Assembly (NCBI GenBank): GCA_009843525.1
Contig: VYDH01000028.1
Span: 1-64,000 of the forward strand
DNA: 64,000 nucleotides
Source: Acidimicrobiales bacterium
GTDB taxonomy: Bacteria; Actinomycetota; Acidimicrobiia; Acidimicrobiales; Poriferisodalaceae
Direction: 5' to 3'
In this document: positions 51,063-60,527 of the stretch, piece by piece
Position numbering within the stretch: position 1 is the stretch's first letter
Layout: every line of letters starts with the position of its first letter
Translations under genes and position numbers: made by a program
The notes under the pieces: model-generated
Told to the model about the DNA's origin: nothing
The model's database searches: none
Seen by the model: only the letters and a program-made list of their open reading frames with translations

Positions 51063-53168
51063 TTACTGCCTGAGCTGCCTGAGCGCAGGATGATCGGCGA
51101 AGTGGTCGAGCACGGCGGGGTCGTCGATGGCCTCGACGTTGGCCACCGGTCGGCCCTCCACGACGTCTCGAATCGCCAGCTCCACCAGCTTTCCCGAACG
51201 GGTGCGCGGGATCGCAGGCACTTGGGCGATCACCGCGGGCACATGCCGGGGCGATGCTCCCGAACGAATCTGTAAGCGGATCCTGGCGATCAGCTCGTCA
51301 TCGAGCGTCAGGCCCTCGCGCAGCTTCACGAACAGCACGACCCGCGTGTCGCTGCTGGCTGCGGCTCCGCCGCCGGCAGGCACTCGCTGGCCGATGACCA
51401 CGCTCTCGAGCACCTCGTCGATCTGGTCGACCTGGCGATAGATCTCCGCTGTGCCGATGCGCACCCCGCCGGGATTCAGCGTGGCGTCGGATCGGCCGCT
51501 GATGATCATGCCGCCGGCGGACGTCCATTCAGCGAAGTCGCCGTGGTGCCACACGCCTTCGAATCGTTCGAAGTACGCAGTCCGGTAGCGCGCGTCGTCA
51601 GGGTCGTCCCAGAAGCACAGCGGCATGGACACGAACGCGTTGCGGCACACCAGCTCGCCCTGCGTGCCGGCACCGAGCGGCGCGCCGTCGGCATCGGCCA
51701 CGTCGACATCGAGGCCGAGTGCCGCCGCCTGGATCTCGCCGCGCCGCACCGGGCCTGTCGGGTCGCCGATCACGAAACCACCGCAGATGTCGGTGCCCCC
51801 CGAGAACGAAGCCAGATGCACCTCGGCCTTCACCTGCTTGTACACCCAGTCGAAGCCCTCGGGCGCCAGGGGAGAACCCGTCGAGGAAATGGTGCGCACG
51901 GTGTCGAGCGCATGGGTCTGCGCGGGCCGCAGCCCGGCCTTCATCGCGCCTTCGATGAACTTGGCGCTGACGCCGAACAGCGTGACGCCCCATTCGTCGG
52001 CCACGTCGAAGAGCCGCGCCGGACCGGGATGGAACGGCGACCCGTCGTACAGCACCAGCGATGCGCCGCTGGCCAGCCCGGCGATGAGCCAGTTCCACAT
52101 CATCCAGCCGGTGGTGGTGAAGTACATGACTCGATCACCGGGGCGGACGTCGAAGTGCAGCCGCTGCTCGCACCAGAGTTTCAGCAGTGCGCCGCCGGCC
52201 CGATGCACGATGCACTTCGGCTTCCCAGTGGTGCCCGACGAGTAGAGGATGTACACCGGCTGGTCGAAACCGAGCCGTTCGAAGGTCAGGTCGTCGCCGC
52301 TGGCGACGCGATGAAGCGCCAGCCAGTCGGCCCACGATGTCGCCGACCCCGACACATCGCCCGCAGGTGCGCGTGCGCTCCGGTCGTACGGCGCGATGAC
52401 GAGCCGCCGCAGCGAGCCCGACCCACCGGAGGTACTGAGGCTGGCGGCCACCTCGGCCGCCTTGTCGGCCGTGTGATGGCGGACGCCGTTGTAGTAGTAG
52501 CCGTCGACGGCGACCATGACGGTCGGGGAGATCTGGCCGAAGCGGTCGAGCACGCCGCCGATGCCGAAATCGGGGCTGACCGACGAGTACACGGCGCCCA
52601 GCGACGCCGTGGCCAGGAACACGATGAGCGCTTCGGGGCCGTTGGGGAGCATGGTGGCGACCCGGTCGCCCGCGCCGACTCCGTCGGCCGCCAGTGCTCG
52701 CTGGCACGCCGCCACCTCGGCGCGCAGCTCGCCGTGCGTCATGGTCAGCTGAGCTGCGTCCTCGCCGATGAACGCCAGGGCCACGTCGTCGGGCTGCGGC
52801 CCGCCCGCAGTGACGGACCGCAGGTAGTGCTCGGCGATGTTCAGGCTGGAGCCGGCAAAGAACTCCAGACCAGGGCCTGGCGTAGCGCCGGCGCCTGCCG
52901 CCGGGCCAGCACCAGCGCGCGATCCTGCGGAGACGAAGTCCGGGCCGAGCTCGCCGATGCCGTCGCAGAACTCCCACACGGCGCGCCAGAACGCTCCTGG
53001 ACGCTGCACGGACCACGCGTGCAGATCCGCATAGGCGTTGCGGTCGAGCCCGATTCCCACCTGTTCGGCGAACTGCCAGAGTTGCGTCGAGCGCCGCCGC
53101 CGGTCATCGGGCCGCCACAGCACGGCATTGGCGTCGCTCGTGCTGCGGGATTCCAGCGCGCTGGCCAT
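51063..53168 (-). CDS. Acetoacetyl-CoA synthetase
   Basis: This 701-residue ANL-family enzyme activates acetoacetate (or a related acid) with ATP and CoA. Features are VLWRPDDRRRRSTQLWQF at the start, PQPDDVALAFIGED, the AMP-binding P-loop YILYSSGTTGKPKCIVH, YFTTTGWMMWNWLI, SFSGGTDICGGFV, and the C-terminal hinge and lysine loop IPRTRSGKLVELAIRD. Family members are about 650 residues; a Gly/Ala/Pro-rich insertion near residue 85 (AGAGPAAGAGATPGPG) accounts for part of the excess. The ATG at 53168 has TATCTT seven bases upstream, which favours it over the GTG at 53264. Confidence 0.9.
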   Translation of the reverse strand: MASALESRSTSDANAVLWRPDDRRRRSTQLWQFAEQVGIGLDRNAYADLHAWSVQRPGAFWRAVWEFCDGIGELGPDFVSAGSRAGAGPAAGAGATPGPGLEFFAGSSLNIAEHYLRSVTAGGPQPDDVALAFIGEDAAQLTMTHGELRAEVAACQRALAADGVGAGDRVATMLPNGPEALIVFLATASLGAVYSSVSPDFGIGGVLDRFGQISPTVMVAVDGYYYNGVRHHTADKAAEVAASLSTSGGSGSLRRLVIAPYDRSARAPAGDVSGSATSWADWLALHRVASGDDLTFERLGFDQPVYILYSSGTTGKPKCIVHRAGGALLKLWCEQRLHFDVRPGDRVMYFTTTGWMMWNWLIAGLASGASLVLYDGSPFHPGPARLFDVADEWGVTLFGVSAKFIEGAMKAGLRPAQTHALDTVRTISSTGSPLAPEGFDWVYKQVKAEVHLASFSGGTDICGGFVIGDPTGPVRRGEIQAAALGLDVDVADADGAPLGAGTQGELVCRNAFVSMPLCFWDDPDDARYRTAYFERFEGVWHHGDFAEWTSAGGMIISGRSDATLNPGGVRIGTAEIYRQVDQIDEVLESVVIGQRVPAGGGAAASSDTRVVLFVKLREGLTLDDELIARIRLQIRSGASPRHVPAVIAQVPAIPRTRSGKLVELAIRDVVEGRPVANVEAIDDPAVLDHFADHPALRQLRQ

Positions 53169-53175
53169 CGAGCGC

Positions 53176-53181
53176 AAGATA
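53176..53181 (-). promoter_or_regulatory. -10 element, leaderless start of acetoacetyl-CoA synthetase
   Basis: On the minus strand TATCTT ends seven bases before the ATG at 53168. Confidence 0.5.
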
Positions 53182-53252
53182 GTCAGCCGCGGTCGCGCGT
53201 TCGTCCCCGACGGAGGAAGCGGCAACCACGGAATCGCTCTGAGCCGTGCGGG

Positions 53253-53258
53253 TAGTGT
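53253..53258 (+). promoter_or_regulatory. -10 element, leaderless start of the DinB-like gene
   Basis: TAGTGT lies eight bases before the ATG at 53267, divergent from the synthetase promoter. Confidence 0.45.
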
Positions 53259-53266
53259 CCCCACCC

Positions 53267-54046
53267 ATGGACGGCATCTGCGACGACCTTCAGGCAGAGA
53301 ACGACGCGCTCGGCGACGTGGTCGGTGACCTCAGCGAGGAGCAGTGGCGCCTGCCCACACCTGCTGAGGGCTGGGACAGCCGCGAGACGATGGTGCATCT
53401 GGGCATGACCGACTGGGTGGCAACGGTGGCCGTGGTCGATCCTGAGCACTTCGACGACTTCAAGGCAGCTGCGGCGCGTGGCGAAATGGATCTGCACACC
53501 GCAGCCGGGTTCGACTTCGCCTCCATGTCCGGAGCGGAGATCTGGGACTGGCTGTGCGCTGAACGATCCAAGATGCTGGATGCCGTGCGCCCGCTCGATC
53601 CCAAGGACCGGATTCCCTGGTTCGGACCGTCCATGGGCGCCCTGTCGTTCGTGACCGCCCGGCTCATGGAGACGTGGTCGCACGGGCATGACGTGGCCGA
53701 CACCCACGGTCGGGAGTTGCCACGCACCGATCGGCTCCGCCATGTTGCCCACATCGGGGTGAGCACGCGCGGCTGGAGCTACGCGAATCGGGGCCTCGAG
53801 GTGCCCGACGGACCAGTACGTGTCGAGCTGGATGCCCCGAGCGGAGACGTATGGACGTGGGGTCCGGAGGATGCGGCCGACAGGGTCAGCGGCGACGCCT
53901 ACGAGTTCTGCCTAGCGGTCACTCAGCGGCGACACCACACCGAAACCGGGTTGTCGGTCACCGGCCCGCTGGCGACAGGTTGGATGGACATCGCCCAGGC
54001 ATTCGCCGGACCGCCGACCGACGCCGAGAGCCGCCGCGCCGCCTGA
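53267..54046 (+). CDS. DinB/maleylpyruvate-isomerase-like metal-binding protein (TIGR03084-type)
   Basis: This 259-residue protein has the actinobacterial mycothiol-dependent-enzyme fold: a four-helix bundle with potential metal-binding histidines in MVHLGMTDW and WSHGHDVADTHG, followed by a C-terminal beta domain (VRVELDAPSGDVWTWGPE, YEFCLAVTQRRH). Relatives isomerise maleylpyruvate or transfer thiols, but this subgroup has no assigned reaction. The ATG at 53267 is preferred over the GTG at 53246 on -10 spacing. Confidence 0.75.
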   Translation: MDGICDDLQAENDALGDVVGDLSEEQWRLPTPAEGWDSRETMVHLGMTDWVATVAVVDPEHFDDFKAAAARGEMDLHTAAGFDFASMSGAEIWDWLCAERSKMLDAVRPLDPKDRIPWFGPSMGALSFVTARLMETWSHGHDVADTHGRELPRTDRLRHVAHIGVSTRGWSYANRGLEVPDGPVRVELDAPSGDVWTWGPEDAADRVSGDAYEFCLAVTQRRHHTETGLSVTGPLATGWMDIAQAFAGPPTDAESRRAA

Positions 54047-54104
54047 GCGCGATGCGGATCGGCGCGCGGGCGAAGGCAGTGCTGAAGCGCGCACAGGGGG
54101 CGCG

Positions 54105-54731
54105 GTGCTGATTGTCGGTCTGACTGGCGGTATCGGGGCGGGCAAGTCGTCGGTCGCGCGGCTGCTGGCCGGTCACGGAGCGGCGGTGGTGGATGTCGAT
54201 GCCTTGGGCCGCGAGATCATCGCTCCCGGCGGTTCGGCGGTACAGGCTGTGCTCGAGCGATTCGGCAGAGATCTGGCAGGTCCCGATGGCGGCATCGACC
54301 GTCCCGCGCTCGCATCGATCGTGTTCAACGATCCTGACGAGCTCGCAGCTCTCAACGAGATCAGCCACCCGGCGATCAACGAACTCCTCGACGAACGGAT
54401 CGAATCCATCGGGGCGGCTGGCACAACCGACGTCGTTGTGCTCGACATGGCCGTGCTCACCGAGAGCACGCTGGGCCGCAATACCCGCTTTCCCTACGAG
54501 ATTGTGGTCACTGTCGAGGCGCCGCCCGACATACGGCTGGAGCGGCTCATCGAGCGCGGCATGACCTCCGACGATGCCAAGGCGCGACTGGCGTCCCAGG
54601 CAACAGATGAGCAGCGGCGCGAGGTATCCAACTTCGTCATCGGAAACGGCGGCGGGAGCGACGAGTTGGCCGATGCCACGACGAAGCTGTGGGATGCCCT
54701 GCGCCGACTGGCGGAAGAGCGCGCCGCATGA
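54105..54731 (+). CDS. coaE: Dephospho-CoA kinase
   Basis: This 208-residue P-loop kinase carries out the last step of CoA synthesis. It has GLTGGIGAGKSSVARLLA (P-loop), VVDVDALGREIIAPGG (substrate Asp), and the RGMTSDDAKARLASQATDEQRR lid with its arginines. The start is a GTG at 54105. Its stop overlaps the start of the following thioesterase gene (ATGA), so the two are translationally coupled; both handle CoA. Confidence 0.95.
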   Translation: MLIVGLTGGIGAGKSSVARLLAGHGAAVVDVDALGREIIAPGGSAVQAVLERFGRDLAGPDGGIDRPALASIVFNDPDELAALNEISHPAINELLDERIESIGAAGTTDVVVLDMAVLTESTLGRNTRFPYEIVVTVEAPPDIRLERLIERGMTSDDAKARLASQATDEQRREVSNFVIGNGGGSDELADATTKLWDALRRLAEERAA

Positions 54732-55609
54732 GCCCCGCCGCGTCCTCGCCGGCCGACGGGCCGGTGCCGCCGCCCGCTCGGTACCCGCCGCAGAACCACA
54801 TCCTCCGGCACCTGCGCCTCAGCCATCAGATGAGGGGTGACGGCACGCTCACAGCAACCATGCCGGTCCTCGACGATCTTGCCGACGGTCCTCTGGCCGA
54901 GGGGGGCTGGCTGCGGCTCGGCGCCGTAGCCACGCTGGTGGATTCGGTGGCGGGACATCACGCCGTGCTGCAGGTGACGCCCGACTGGTCAGCCACGCTG
55001 CACCTGTCGACGGTGCTTGCTGCCCGGGCTGAGGGCGAGGTGGTGACCGCTCGGTGCTCGCCGCTGCGAGTCGGACGGAACCAGGTCGTCACTGAAACCT
55101 CGGTGACCGACGAATCTGGCACCGAGATTGCGCGCTCGACGTGTACCTACGCCCGCCTGCCCCGGCGCGACGACACGCCGGTCGTGGATTCCACAGCGCG
55201 CGAGAACACGGTGGACTACCGGGAGGATCACGAGCTGGACCCCCGGCCCGCCCTCGATGATTACTTGCGGATCACCCCGGTGCCCGGCGAGCCGCGCATC
55301 GAACTGCCTATGCACAACCGCATCCGCAACTCGTTCGGCTCGCTGCAAGGGGGCGCGTCGATCGTGGTGGCCGAGGTCATGGCGAACCACCTAGCCCGCA
55401 TGGCGGCTGGCGGCGAGCGCACATCACGCTGTGTGTTCGCCGACGTGCATTACCTGGCGCCGGGCCGCGGCGGACCGTTTCGCGTCGACGGCGAAACGCT
55501 CGCACGCACCGATCACCTAGTGACGACCCGCACCCGGATCTTCGAGACCGCTGGCGACGCCGACCGGCTGCTGCAGACTGCCACCGCAACGGCTGCCTAC
55601 CTCGACTGA
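54728..55609 (+). CDS. Double-hotdog acyl-CoA thioesterase-like protein
   Basis: This 293-residue protein contains two hotdog-type halves: the first around GGWLRLGAVATLVDSVAGHHAVL-...-TLHLSTVL (60-110) and the second around NSFGSLQGGASIVVAEVMANHLA-...-RCVFADVHYLAPG (200-245). The pattern fits PaaI/tesB-like thioesterases acting on acyl-CoA. The ATG overlaps the coaE stop by four bases, which also argues for a CoA-related role. Substrate unknown. Confidence 0.78.
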   Translation: MSPAASSPADGPVPPPARYPPQNHILRHLRLSHQMRGDGTLTATMPVLDDLADGPLAEGGWLRLGAVATLVDSVAGHHAVLQVTPDWSATLHLSTVLAARAEGEVVTARCSPLRVGRNQVVTETSVTDESGTEIARSTCTYARLPRRDDTPVVDSTARENTVDYREDHELDPRPALDDYLRITPVPGEPRIELPMHNRIRNSFGSLQGGASIVVAEVMANHLARMAAGGERTSRCVFADVHYLAPGRGGPFRVDGETLARTDHLVTTRTRIFETAGDADRLLQTATATAAYLD

Positions 55610-55654
55610 GCGAGCGAGGCCGAAATAGGCATGCCGCGTGTCACACCGGCCCTC

Positions 55655-55660
55655 TACCGT
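55655..55660 (+). promoter_or_regulatory. -10 element, leaderless start of HAD gene
   Basis: TACCGT lies seven bases before the ATG at 55668. Confidence 0.45.
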
Positions 55661-55667
55661 GCAGGGC

Positions 55668-56585
55668 ATGACCACACCGCCGCGCAAGGCTCCGGCCAGG
55701 CCTCGGGCCGGCTTGCCGCAGCTGGCAGCATTCGATGTGGACGGCACGCTGATCAACCGCCAAGGCGTGCTCACCGAGCGGACTGCTTCGGCGCTGCGTG
55801 CGCTTGCCGAGGCGGGCGTCATCACCGCCTTGGCCACCGGCCGCCCGTGGCCGCAGGCCCAGTCGGTCGTGCGCCAGGCGTCGGGCGTGTCGTACGCGGT
55901 GTGTCTCAATGGGGCGGTGGTGATGGATGCCGTCGCGGGCGAGCAGATCGCCGATCGCGCGATGACGCACATGGAGGCCATCGAGGCGGCGGAGATTGCC
56001 CGCAAGCTGGTGCCCGACGTGCGGCTCGGGCTCGACATGGCCGATGGCCGGCACGTGTGGGAGCACGACTTCGCCCCTGTCATGCCCGTCGACCTGCTTG
56101 CAGACATCAGCGTTGACCGCGTCGACGATGCTCTCAGCGCCGTGGATGGGCCTGTCCTGACGTGGCTGGTGCATGCGCCGAGTGTCGACACGCTGGCGAT
56201 CATCGACGAGCTGTCGCCGGACATGCCGCTCGGCACCGAGATTCGCCCGTCCGGCTTGGATATGGCAGAGATCGCGGCGGCGGGGGTGAGTAAATCGGCG
56301 GGGCTGGAGATCATCTGCCAGCGCTACGGCTTCGACGCCGCAGACGTGCTGGCATTCGGCGACGGGCTGAACGACATCGACATGCTGCGCTGGGCCGGCC
56401 AGGCGGTTGCGATGTTCAATGCTCCCGACTCGGTCCGCGATGCGGCCGACCGGGTCGCACCGAGCAACGAGGATGATGGCGTTGCCGTCGTCGTCGAGGC
56501 GATGCTTGCCGGGGAAGGCGGGCTGCCGGCTGGGCGCGGCGGTGCGTTCGCCGCTGCGCCGCCCGGCGGGAGGTCCGATGGCTGA
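55668..56585 (+). CDS. HAD-superfamily hydrolase, Cof type
   Basis: This 305-residue phosphatase has motif I AFDVDGTLINRQG (nucleophile Asp), motif II ALATGRPW, motif III lysine in GVSKSAGLEIIC and motif IV FGDGLNDIDMLRWAG. The cap is the large C2 type inserted between motifs II and III, as in Cof-like sugar or nucleotide phosphatases. The C-terminal 30 residues are Gly/Ala/Pro-rich. The next gene starts inside its last codons. Confidence 0.88.
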   Translation: MTTPPRKAPARPRAGLPQLAAFDVDGTLINRQGVLTERTASALRALAEAGVITALATGRPWPQAQSVVRQASGVSYAVCLNGAVVMDAVAGEQIADRAMTHMEAIEAAEIARKLVPDVRLGLDMADGRHVWEHDFAPVMPVDLLADISVDRVDDALSAVDGPVLTWLVHAPSVDTLAIIDELSPDMPLGTEIRPSGLDMAEIAAAGVSKSAGLEIICQRYGFDAADVLAFGDGLNDIDMLRWAGQAVAMFNAPDSVRDAADRVAPSNEDDGVAVVVEAMLAGEGGLPAGRGGAFAAAPPGGRSDG

Positions 56586-57039
56586 GGAGGAGCGCCGTTC
56601 GGTATGGGATCGAATGCGGCGCGGTATGGCCGACCACAATGCCAAGGCCCCGCGCACGCCCCTGGGAATGCCCGAGGTCGTCGATGACGACGACGCAACC
56701 GACGCTGGGACCGACGCGCCGGAAGGGGCGACCGCCGAACTCGTGCTGGAGCGCATCCATCACTACCGGGACACCATCCGCAGCTATCAGGTTCTCATTG
56801 AGAACCAGCGAGTCGGGCAGATCCGCGACGACCAGACCGAGCACTTCGTACTGCGTCCGGGCAGCTACACGCTGCGTTTGCAACTGCTGTGGATCTTCAG
56901 CCCCAGAGTGGTCGTGGAGCTGCCCGCCGACACTGAAACGCGCCTGATCTGTGGCCCCAACGGAGGGATCCTGCACGCGTGGCGACTGTTCTTCACCCCG
57001 ACGACGGCGATCTTCCTCCGCTTTGCGGAGGAAACGTGA
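56578..57039 (+). CDS. Hypothetical protein with C-terminal beta domain
   Basis: This 153-residue protein begins with a charged segment (EEERRSVWDRMRRGM) and an acidic linker, then a beta-rich part from about residue 55 (ELVLERIHHYRDTIRSYQVLI, FVLRPGSYTLRLQLLW, VVVELPADTETRLICGPNGG). Its last residues include LFFTPTTAIFLRF. No family is recognised. It overlaps the HAD stop by eight bases, with GGGAGG inside the HAD gene serving as ribosome-binding site. Confidence 0.7.
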   Translation: MAEEERRSVWDRMRRGMADHNAKAPRTPLGMPEVVDDDDATDAGTDAPEGATAELVLERIHHYRDTIRSYQVLIENQRVGQIRDDQTEHFVLRPGSYTLRLQLLWIFSPRVVVELPADTETRLICGPNGGILHAWRLFFTPTTAIFLRFAEET

Positions 57040-57083
57040 TGCAGGCTCCGCTTTGCGACCGAAGCCTGAGCAGCGGGCGGGGG

Positions 57084-57089
57084 TAGGGT
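57084..57089 (+). promoter_or_regulatory. -10 element, leaderless start of acyl-CoA dehydrogenase
   Basis: TAGGGT lies eight bases before the ATG at 57098. Confidence 0.5.
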
Positions 57090-57097
57090 TCGCCGCC

Positions 57098-58375
57098 ATG
57101 AGCGAGCGGCGGGCATCTGCGAGCCCAACGTCGGGCGACGAGCTCAGATCCGAGCTCGATGCCTGGCTCGCGGACAACTGGGATCCCGAAGCCAGCGTGC
57201 AGGAATGGTGGCAGCGGCTCGCTGCCGCCAAGCTGTCGAACCCGACGCTGCCCGAGCCGCACGGCCGGGGCTGGGGTCGCAGCGAGACACGGATGCTGGT
57301 CGAAGCGATGCGTGCCGCTGGTGCCATCGGAGCACCGGCGGGGCTGGGCATGTTGCTGGCGGCGCCCACCGTCCTCGAGCACGGCACACCCGAACAGATC
57401 GAGCGCTTCGTGCCGGCCATTCTGAATGGCACCGAATCGTGGTGCCAGCTCTTCTCGGAGCCCGGAGCGGGCAGCGACCTCGCCGGTCTGCAGACCAAGG
57501 CCATCCGCGACGGCGACGAGTGGATCGTCACCGGGCAGAAAGTGTGGACCTCCGAAGGTGCCCATGCCGACTTGGGCATGCTCGTGGCGCGCACCGACCC
57601 CGAAGCTCCCAAGCACCGGGGCCTCACATGGTTCGCCTTCGAGATGGATCAGGACGGCGTGGAGGTTCGGCCGCTGCGCGAGATGACCGGCCGGTCGCTG
57701 TTCAACGAGGTGTTCATCGACGGGGCTCGGGTGCCCCACGCGAATGTCATCGGCGAGCTGAACGACGGCTGGCGCGTGACCAACACCACGCTCATGGTTG
57801 AGCGAGCGGGCATCGGCGGCAGCCACGGGCTCGCGTTCGCAGCGGCCCATCCTGGCTCCGTTGCCGGCCACCTCGACCGGCCAGCCGGCACGTTCCGCGG
57901 CAAGCGACTCCCACTGGCGGCTGGGGGAGTGGGCCCTGGCACGTTCAACCAGCTCAGCGAGGAGGCTCGCACCCGCGGCCGTGGCGGTGACCCGGTGGTC
58001 CGCCAAGAACTCGCAGCGCTGCACACCGATCTCGAAGTGATGCGGTTGTCGGCAATGCGCAGTCGACAGAAGTCCCAGCGCACCGGCGGCGAGGGCAACT
58101 TGGCGAAGCTGCGCATGACAGCGGCCCTGCGCCGCGCCCGGTCGCTCGCGAGCACCATCCTCGGCGCGGACATGACCCTGTGGGGCGACGAAGCCGCGAC
58201 CAGCGGCGTGATGCAGGAGATGACGGTCTTCTCGCCGGCGCCGTCGATCTATGGCGGCACCGACGAGATCCAGCGGAACATCCTCGGCGAGCGGGTGCTG
58301 GGCCTGCCCAGAGAGCCCGGCCCCGATCCGGCTACGCCATTCCGGGAACTTGCCCAGAACGCCACGTCTTGGTAG
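57098..58375 (+). CDS. Acyl-CoA dehydrogenase
   Basis: This 425-residue flavoenzyme has the signatures LFSEPGAGSDLAGLQTKA and IVTGQKVWTSEGAHAD, then VFIDGARVPHANVIGELNDGW and the C-terminal SIYGGTDEIQRNILGERVLGLP. Glycine stands where medium-chain enzymes have the catalytic Glu of Tyr-Glu-Gly-Thr, as in many actinobacterial FadE proteins, some of which place the base elsewhere or act as heteromers. No partner subunit gene is adjacent. The frame is open to 56951, but homology and the promoter fit the ATG at 57098. Confidence 0.88.
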   Translation: MSERRASASPTSGDELRSELDAWLADNWDPEASVQEWWQRLAAAKLSNPTLPEPHGRGWGRSETRMLVEAMRAAGAIGAPAGLGMLLAAPTVLEHGTPEQIERFVPAILNGTESWCQLFSEPGAGSDLAGLQTKAIRDGDEWIVTGQKVWTSEGAHADLGMLVARTDPEAPKHRGLTWFAFEMDQDGVEVRPLREMTGRSLFNEVFIDGARVPHANVIGELNDGWRVTNTTLMVERAGIGGSHGLAFAAAHPGSVAGHLDRPAGTFRGKRLPLAAGGVGPGTFNQLSEEARTRGRGGDPVVRQELAALHTDLEVMRLSAMRSRQKSQRTGGEGNLAKLRMTAALRRARSLASTILGADMTLWGDEAATSGVMQEMTVFSPAPSIYGGTDEIQRNILGERVLGLPREPGPDPATPFRELAQNATSW

Positions 58376-58441
58376 CGCGCTGTACCTTGCCCGGGGCCAT
58401 CGGGAAACGCAGGCCCAGCGGGCGGCACAGAATGTGAAGCG

Positions 58442-59842
58442 GTGAGCATGACCGAACCGCCCCAAGGTCCGGAATCGCCGCAGGGCCTCGAGATCCTGCC
58501 GGAGGGCGGCGCCGATTTCGCCAGTGTGCAGGAGACGGTGGTGGAGCGACGGCCGTCTTCGGCGCCGCGCTTGGCCGTGTTCGCAAGCCTCGCCGCGGCC
58601 TTGGCCGTGGCTGCGCTGGTCGTGGCGTGGGTACGCAGCGACGACGAGCCCGATGCCGCACTGACGCCTGCGACCACCACGACCGAAACCCCCGCGACGA
58701 CGACCACGACGGCACCGGCGCAGCCGCCTCGCACGACGCTGCCACCGCCGACTGCGCTCGACGCAGCCGTCGGCGAGTTGCCGCCCGCACGTCCCGCCGC
58801 CGAGATGATCGCCACGCTCGCCGGTGACCCGACGGGCGACATCCGCGGCTTCCTGTACCAGCTCGATCTGCTGACCGGAGAGGCCCGGTTCGTGCCACTG
58901 CCGGGCCTGCCGCACACGCTCGTCGATCTCGACGGGGCGATCGTGGTGGGCATCAAGCGCGACGTGTTGCGGGTGGACATCGACAGCGGGGACACCGTTG
59001 TCATCGCCGAAGACGTGTCCGAGGTGCTGCCCGCCTACAGCCCGCCGGGGATCGTGGGGGTGGTGCGTGGCACTGAGCATCTGTTCGCTCGTGTGGTCGG
59101 CCTCGACGGCGTGTTCCGCTCCGCGGTGCAGATGCCCAACGAGGCGATCGTGCACGGAGCGCTGGGCGATCATGTCGTCGTGTCCATGGCGGGCAGCGTC
59201 ATGGCACTCGACGGGCGAAACGCAGCGCTGCAGCTCGGCACCGGCCGGGTGCTCGCGGTGGGCGACGGTCGTGTTGCACGGCTGCAGTGCGAGGAGTACG
59301 GCTGCCAGATCACCGACATCTCATTCAGCGCCACTGTGGGCCCAGATCGCCGCGACGACTGGTGCGAGGAGATCTGCGCAGAGGCGTCGGGCCGCTTCGG
59401 CGAGCGCGACGACCAAGCCGAGCTGGCGCAGGACTGCTCGACGTTCTGCGAGGGCTACCCGATTTCCACCGGGGTGATCTCAGAGCGGCGAGTGGAGCTG
59501 CCCGCAGAGCTGCAGGCGGCGTCGCCGGACAGGTGGAGCGAGCAAGGGTTGATGTCGCCGGACGGCAATCGCATCGCGCTGCGGCTCCTGCATGGCAACG
59601 GCACGCCAGCGGGTGTGGTCGTGGTGGACTTGGCCGAGGATTGGGGTCGCCACTCGCCCGAGATCGGCATCGACCTCGGAGACATGGCGTGGGCACCCGA
59701 CAGCCGGTACCTGCTGTACACGCTCGACAATGACGTCATGGTCTGGGATGTCGAAGCCGCCGAGGGGGAGCTGCCGTCTGGCCGGGCTCACGTGGGCGAA
59801 CCGCTGGGGCAGCTCATTCTGCGGCGAGTTGGTCCGCGGTGA
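58442..59842 (+). CDS. Membrane-anchored hypothetical protein with propeller-like outer domain
   Basis: This 466-residue protein has a cytoplasmic N-terminal tail, one membrane helix (LAVFASLAAALAVAALVVAW, about 43-62), a Thr/Pro-rich linker (ATTTTETPATTTTTAPAQPP) and an extracytoplasmic domain with repeated short beta motifs (FLYQLDLLTGEARFVPLPG, DVLRVDIDSGDTVVIAEDV, NRIALRLLHGNGTPAGVVVV). Several cysteines (QCEEYGC, WCEEIC, DCSTFCEGY) could form disulfides. No enzyme motif is seen. Its end overlaps the convergent thioesterase gene by 29 bases. Confidence 0.7.
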   Translation: MSMTEPPQGPESPQGLEILPEGGADFASVQETVVERRPSSAPRLAVFASLAAALAVAALVVAWVRSDDEPDAALTPATTTTETPATTTTTAPAQPPRTTLPPPTALDAAVGELPPARPAAEMIATLAGDPTGDIRGFLYQLDLLTGEARFVPLPGLPHTLVDLDGAIVVGIKRDVLRVDIDSGDTVVIAEDVSEVLPAYSPPGIVGVVRGTEHLFARVVGLDGVFRSAVQMPNEAIVHGALGDHVVVSMAGSVMALDGRNAALQLGTGRVLAVGDGRVARLQCEEYGCQITDISFSATVGPDRRDDWCEEICAEASGRFGERDDQAELAQDCSTFCEGYPISTGVISERRVELPAELQAASPDRWSEQGLMSPDGNRIALRLLHGNGTPAGVVVVDLAEDWGRHSPEIGIDLGDMAWAPDSRYLLYTLDNDVMVWDVEAAEGELPSGRAHVGEPLGQLILRRVGPR

Positions 59843-60521
59843 CGATCACGAACAGGCCGGTGGCCTCTATGAGCGGTGGAGCGTCGGCTGCTGCGCTGGC
59901 GGCGCGCACGGCGAGCTCCACGTGTGACTTGCGCCCCTCACGCCGGATCTCGCGCCCGGAGAAGTTCACCGGCTCGTCGATTGGGACGCCGCCCCGGTAG
60001 TCGATCTCCAGACGCGCCGTGTAGGCGGCAACGCCCAGGCACACCATCAGGTAGCCCAGAACATCGTCGACCACGGCACACACCGAGCCGCCGTGCGCAC
60101 GACCCGGAGCACTCTCAAAAGCAGCACCGAAAGTGACCTGCGCCCTCACGCCGTCGCCGTCACGGCGCATGTCGACTTCCATCGCGGTTGGATTTGCGGG
60201 TCCGCTGAAGGCTCGGTCGCTGAATGCCATGACTTCGGCACCGTCAGGCGGTCTCGGATCCTCATAGCGACGGGCGAAGTAGTCCGCCGGCCGCGGCACA
60301 GGTGCTGAGCCAGCTTCGAGCCGCCCAGCGGTCGCCTCGGCCCACGCAGCGATCTCCGCCAGCGTTTCTGGGTCGGTGCGATGACGCACGAAGGCGTGTG
60401 CCAGCCGTCGCAGTGCTCCCGCCGCAGCGCTGCGATCGGCGAGCTGGGCGTCTGGATAGATGAGGTGCAGGTCGTCGCCTGCGCCGCCATCGGCGTCGCC
60501 GCGCGGCGGCGGGTCGTCCAC
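59814..60521 (-). CDS. PaaI-type hotdog thioesterase family protein
   Basis: This 235-residue protein has one hotdog domain in its C-terminal half: FGAAFESAPGRAHGGSVCAVVDDVLGYLM is the helix-turn region with the family His-Gly-Gly, followed by ARLEIDYRGGVPIDEPVNF and KSHVELAVRAASA. The N-terminal 90 residues form a separate helical part (AGALRRLAHAFVRHRTD). Acyl-CoA hydrolysis is likely. It begins six bases after the SnoaL-like gene and is probably co-transcribed with it. Confidence 0.78.
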   Translation of the reverse strand: MDDPPPRGDADGGAGDDLHLIYPDAQLADRSAAAGALRRLAHAFVRHRTDPETLAEIAAWAEATAGRLEAGSAPVPRPADYFARRYEDPRPPDGAEVMAFSDRAFSGPANPTAMEVDMRRDGDGVRAQVTFGAAFESAPGRAHGGSVCAVVDDVLGYLMVCLGVAAYTARLEIDYRGGVPIDEPVNFSGREIRREGRKSHVELAVRAASAAADAPPLIEATGLFVIVTADQLAAE

Positions 60522-60527
60522 GGGCTG

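Noticed and set aside
56993-59173. 726-codon minus-strand frame
   Set aside because: It runs antisense to the acyl-CoA dehydrogenase and the anchored protein, which have recognisable motifs; composition is that of a shadow frame.
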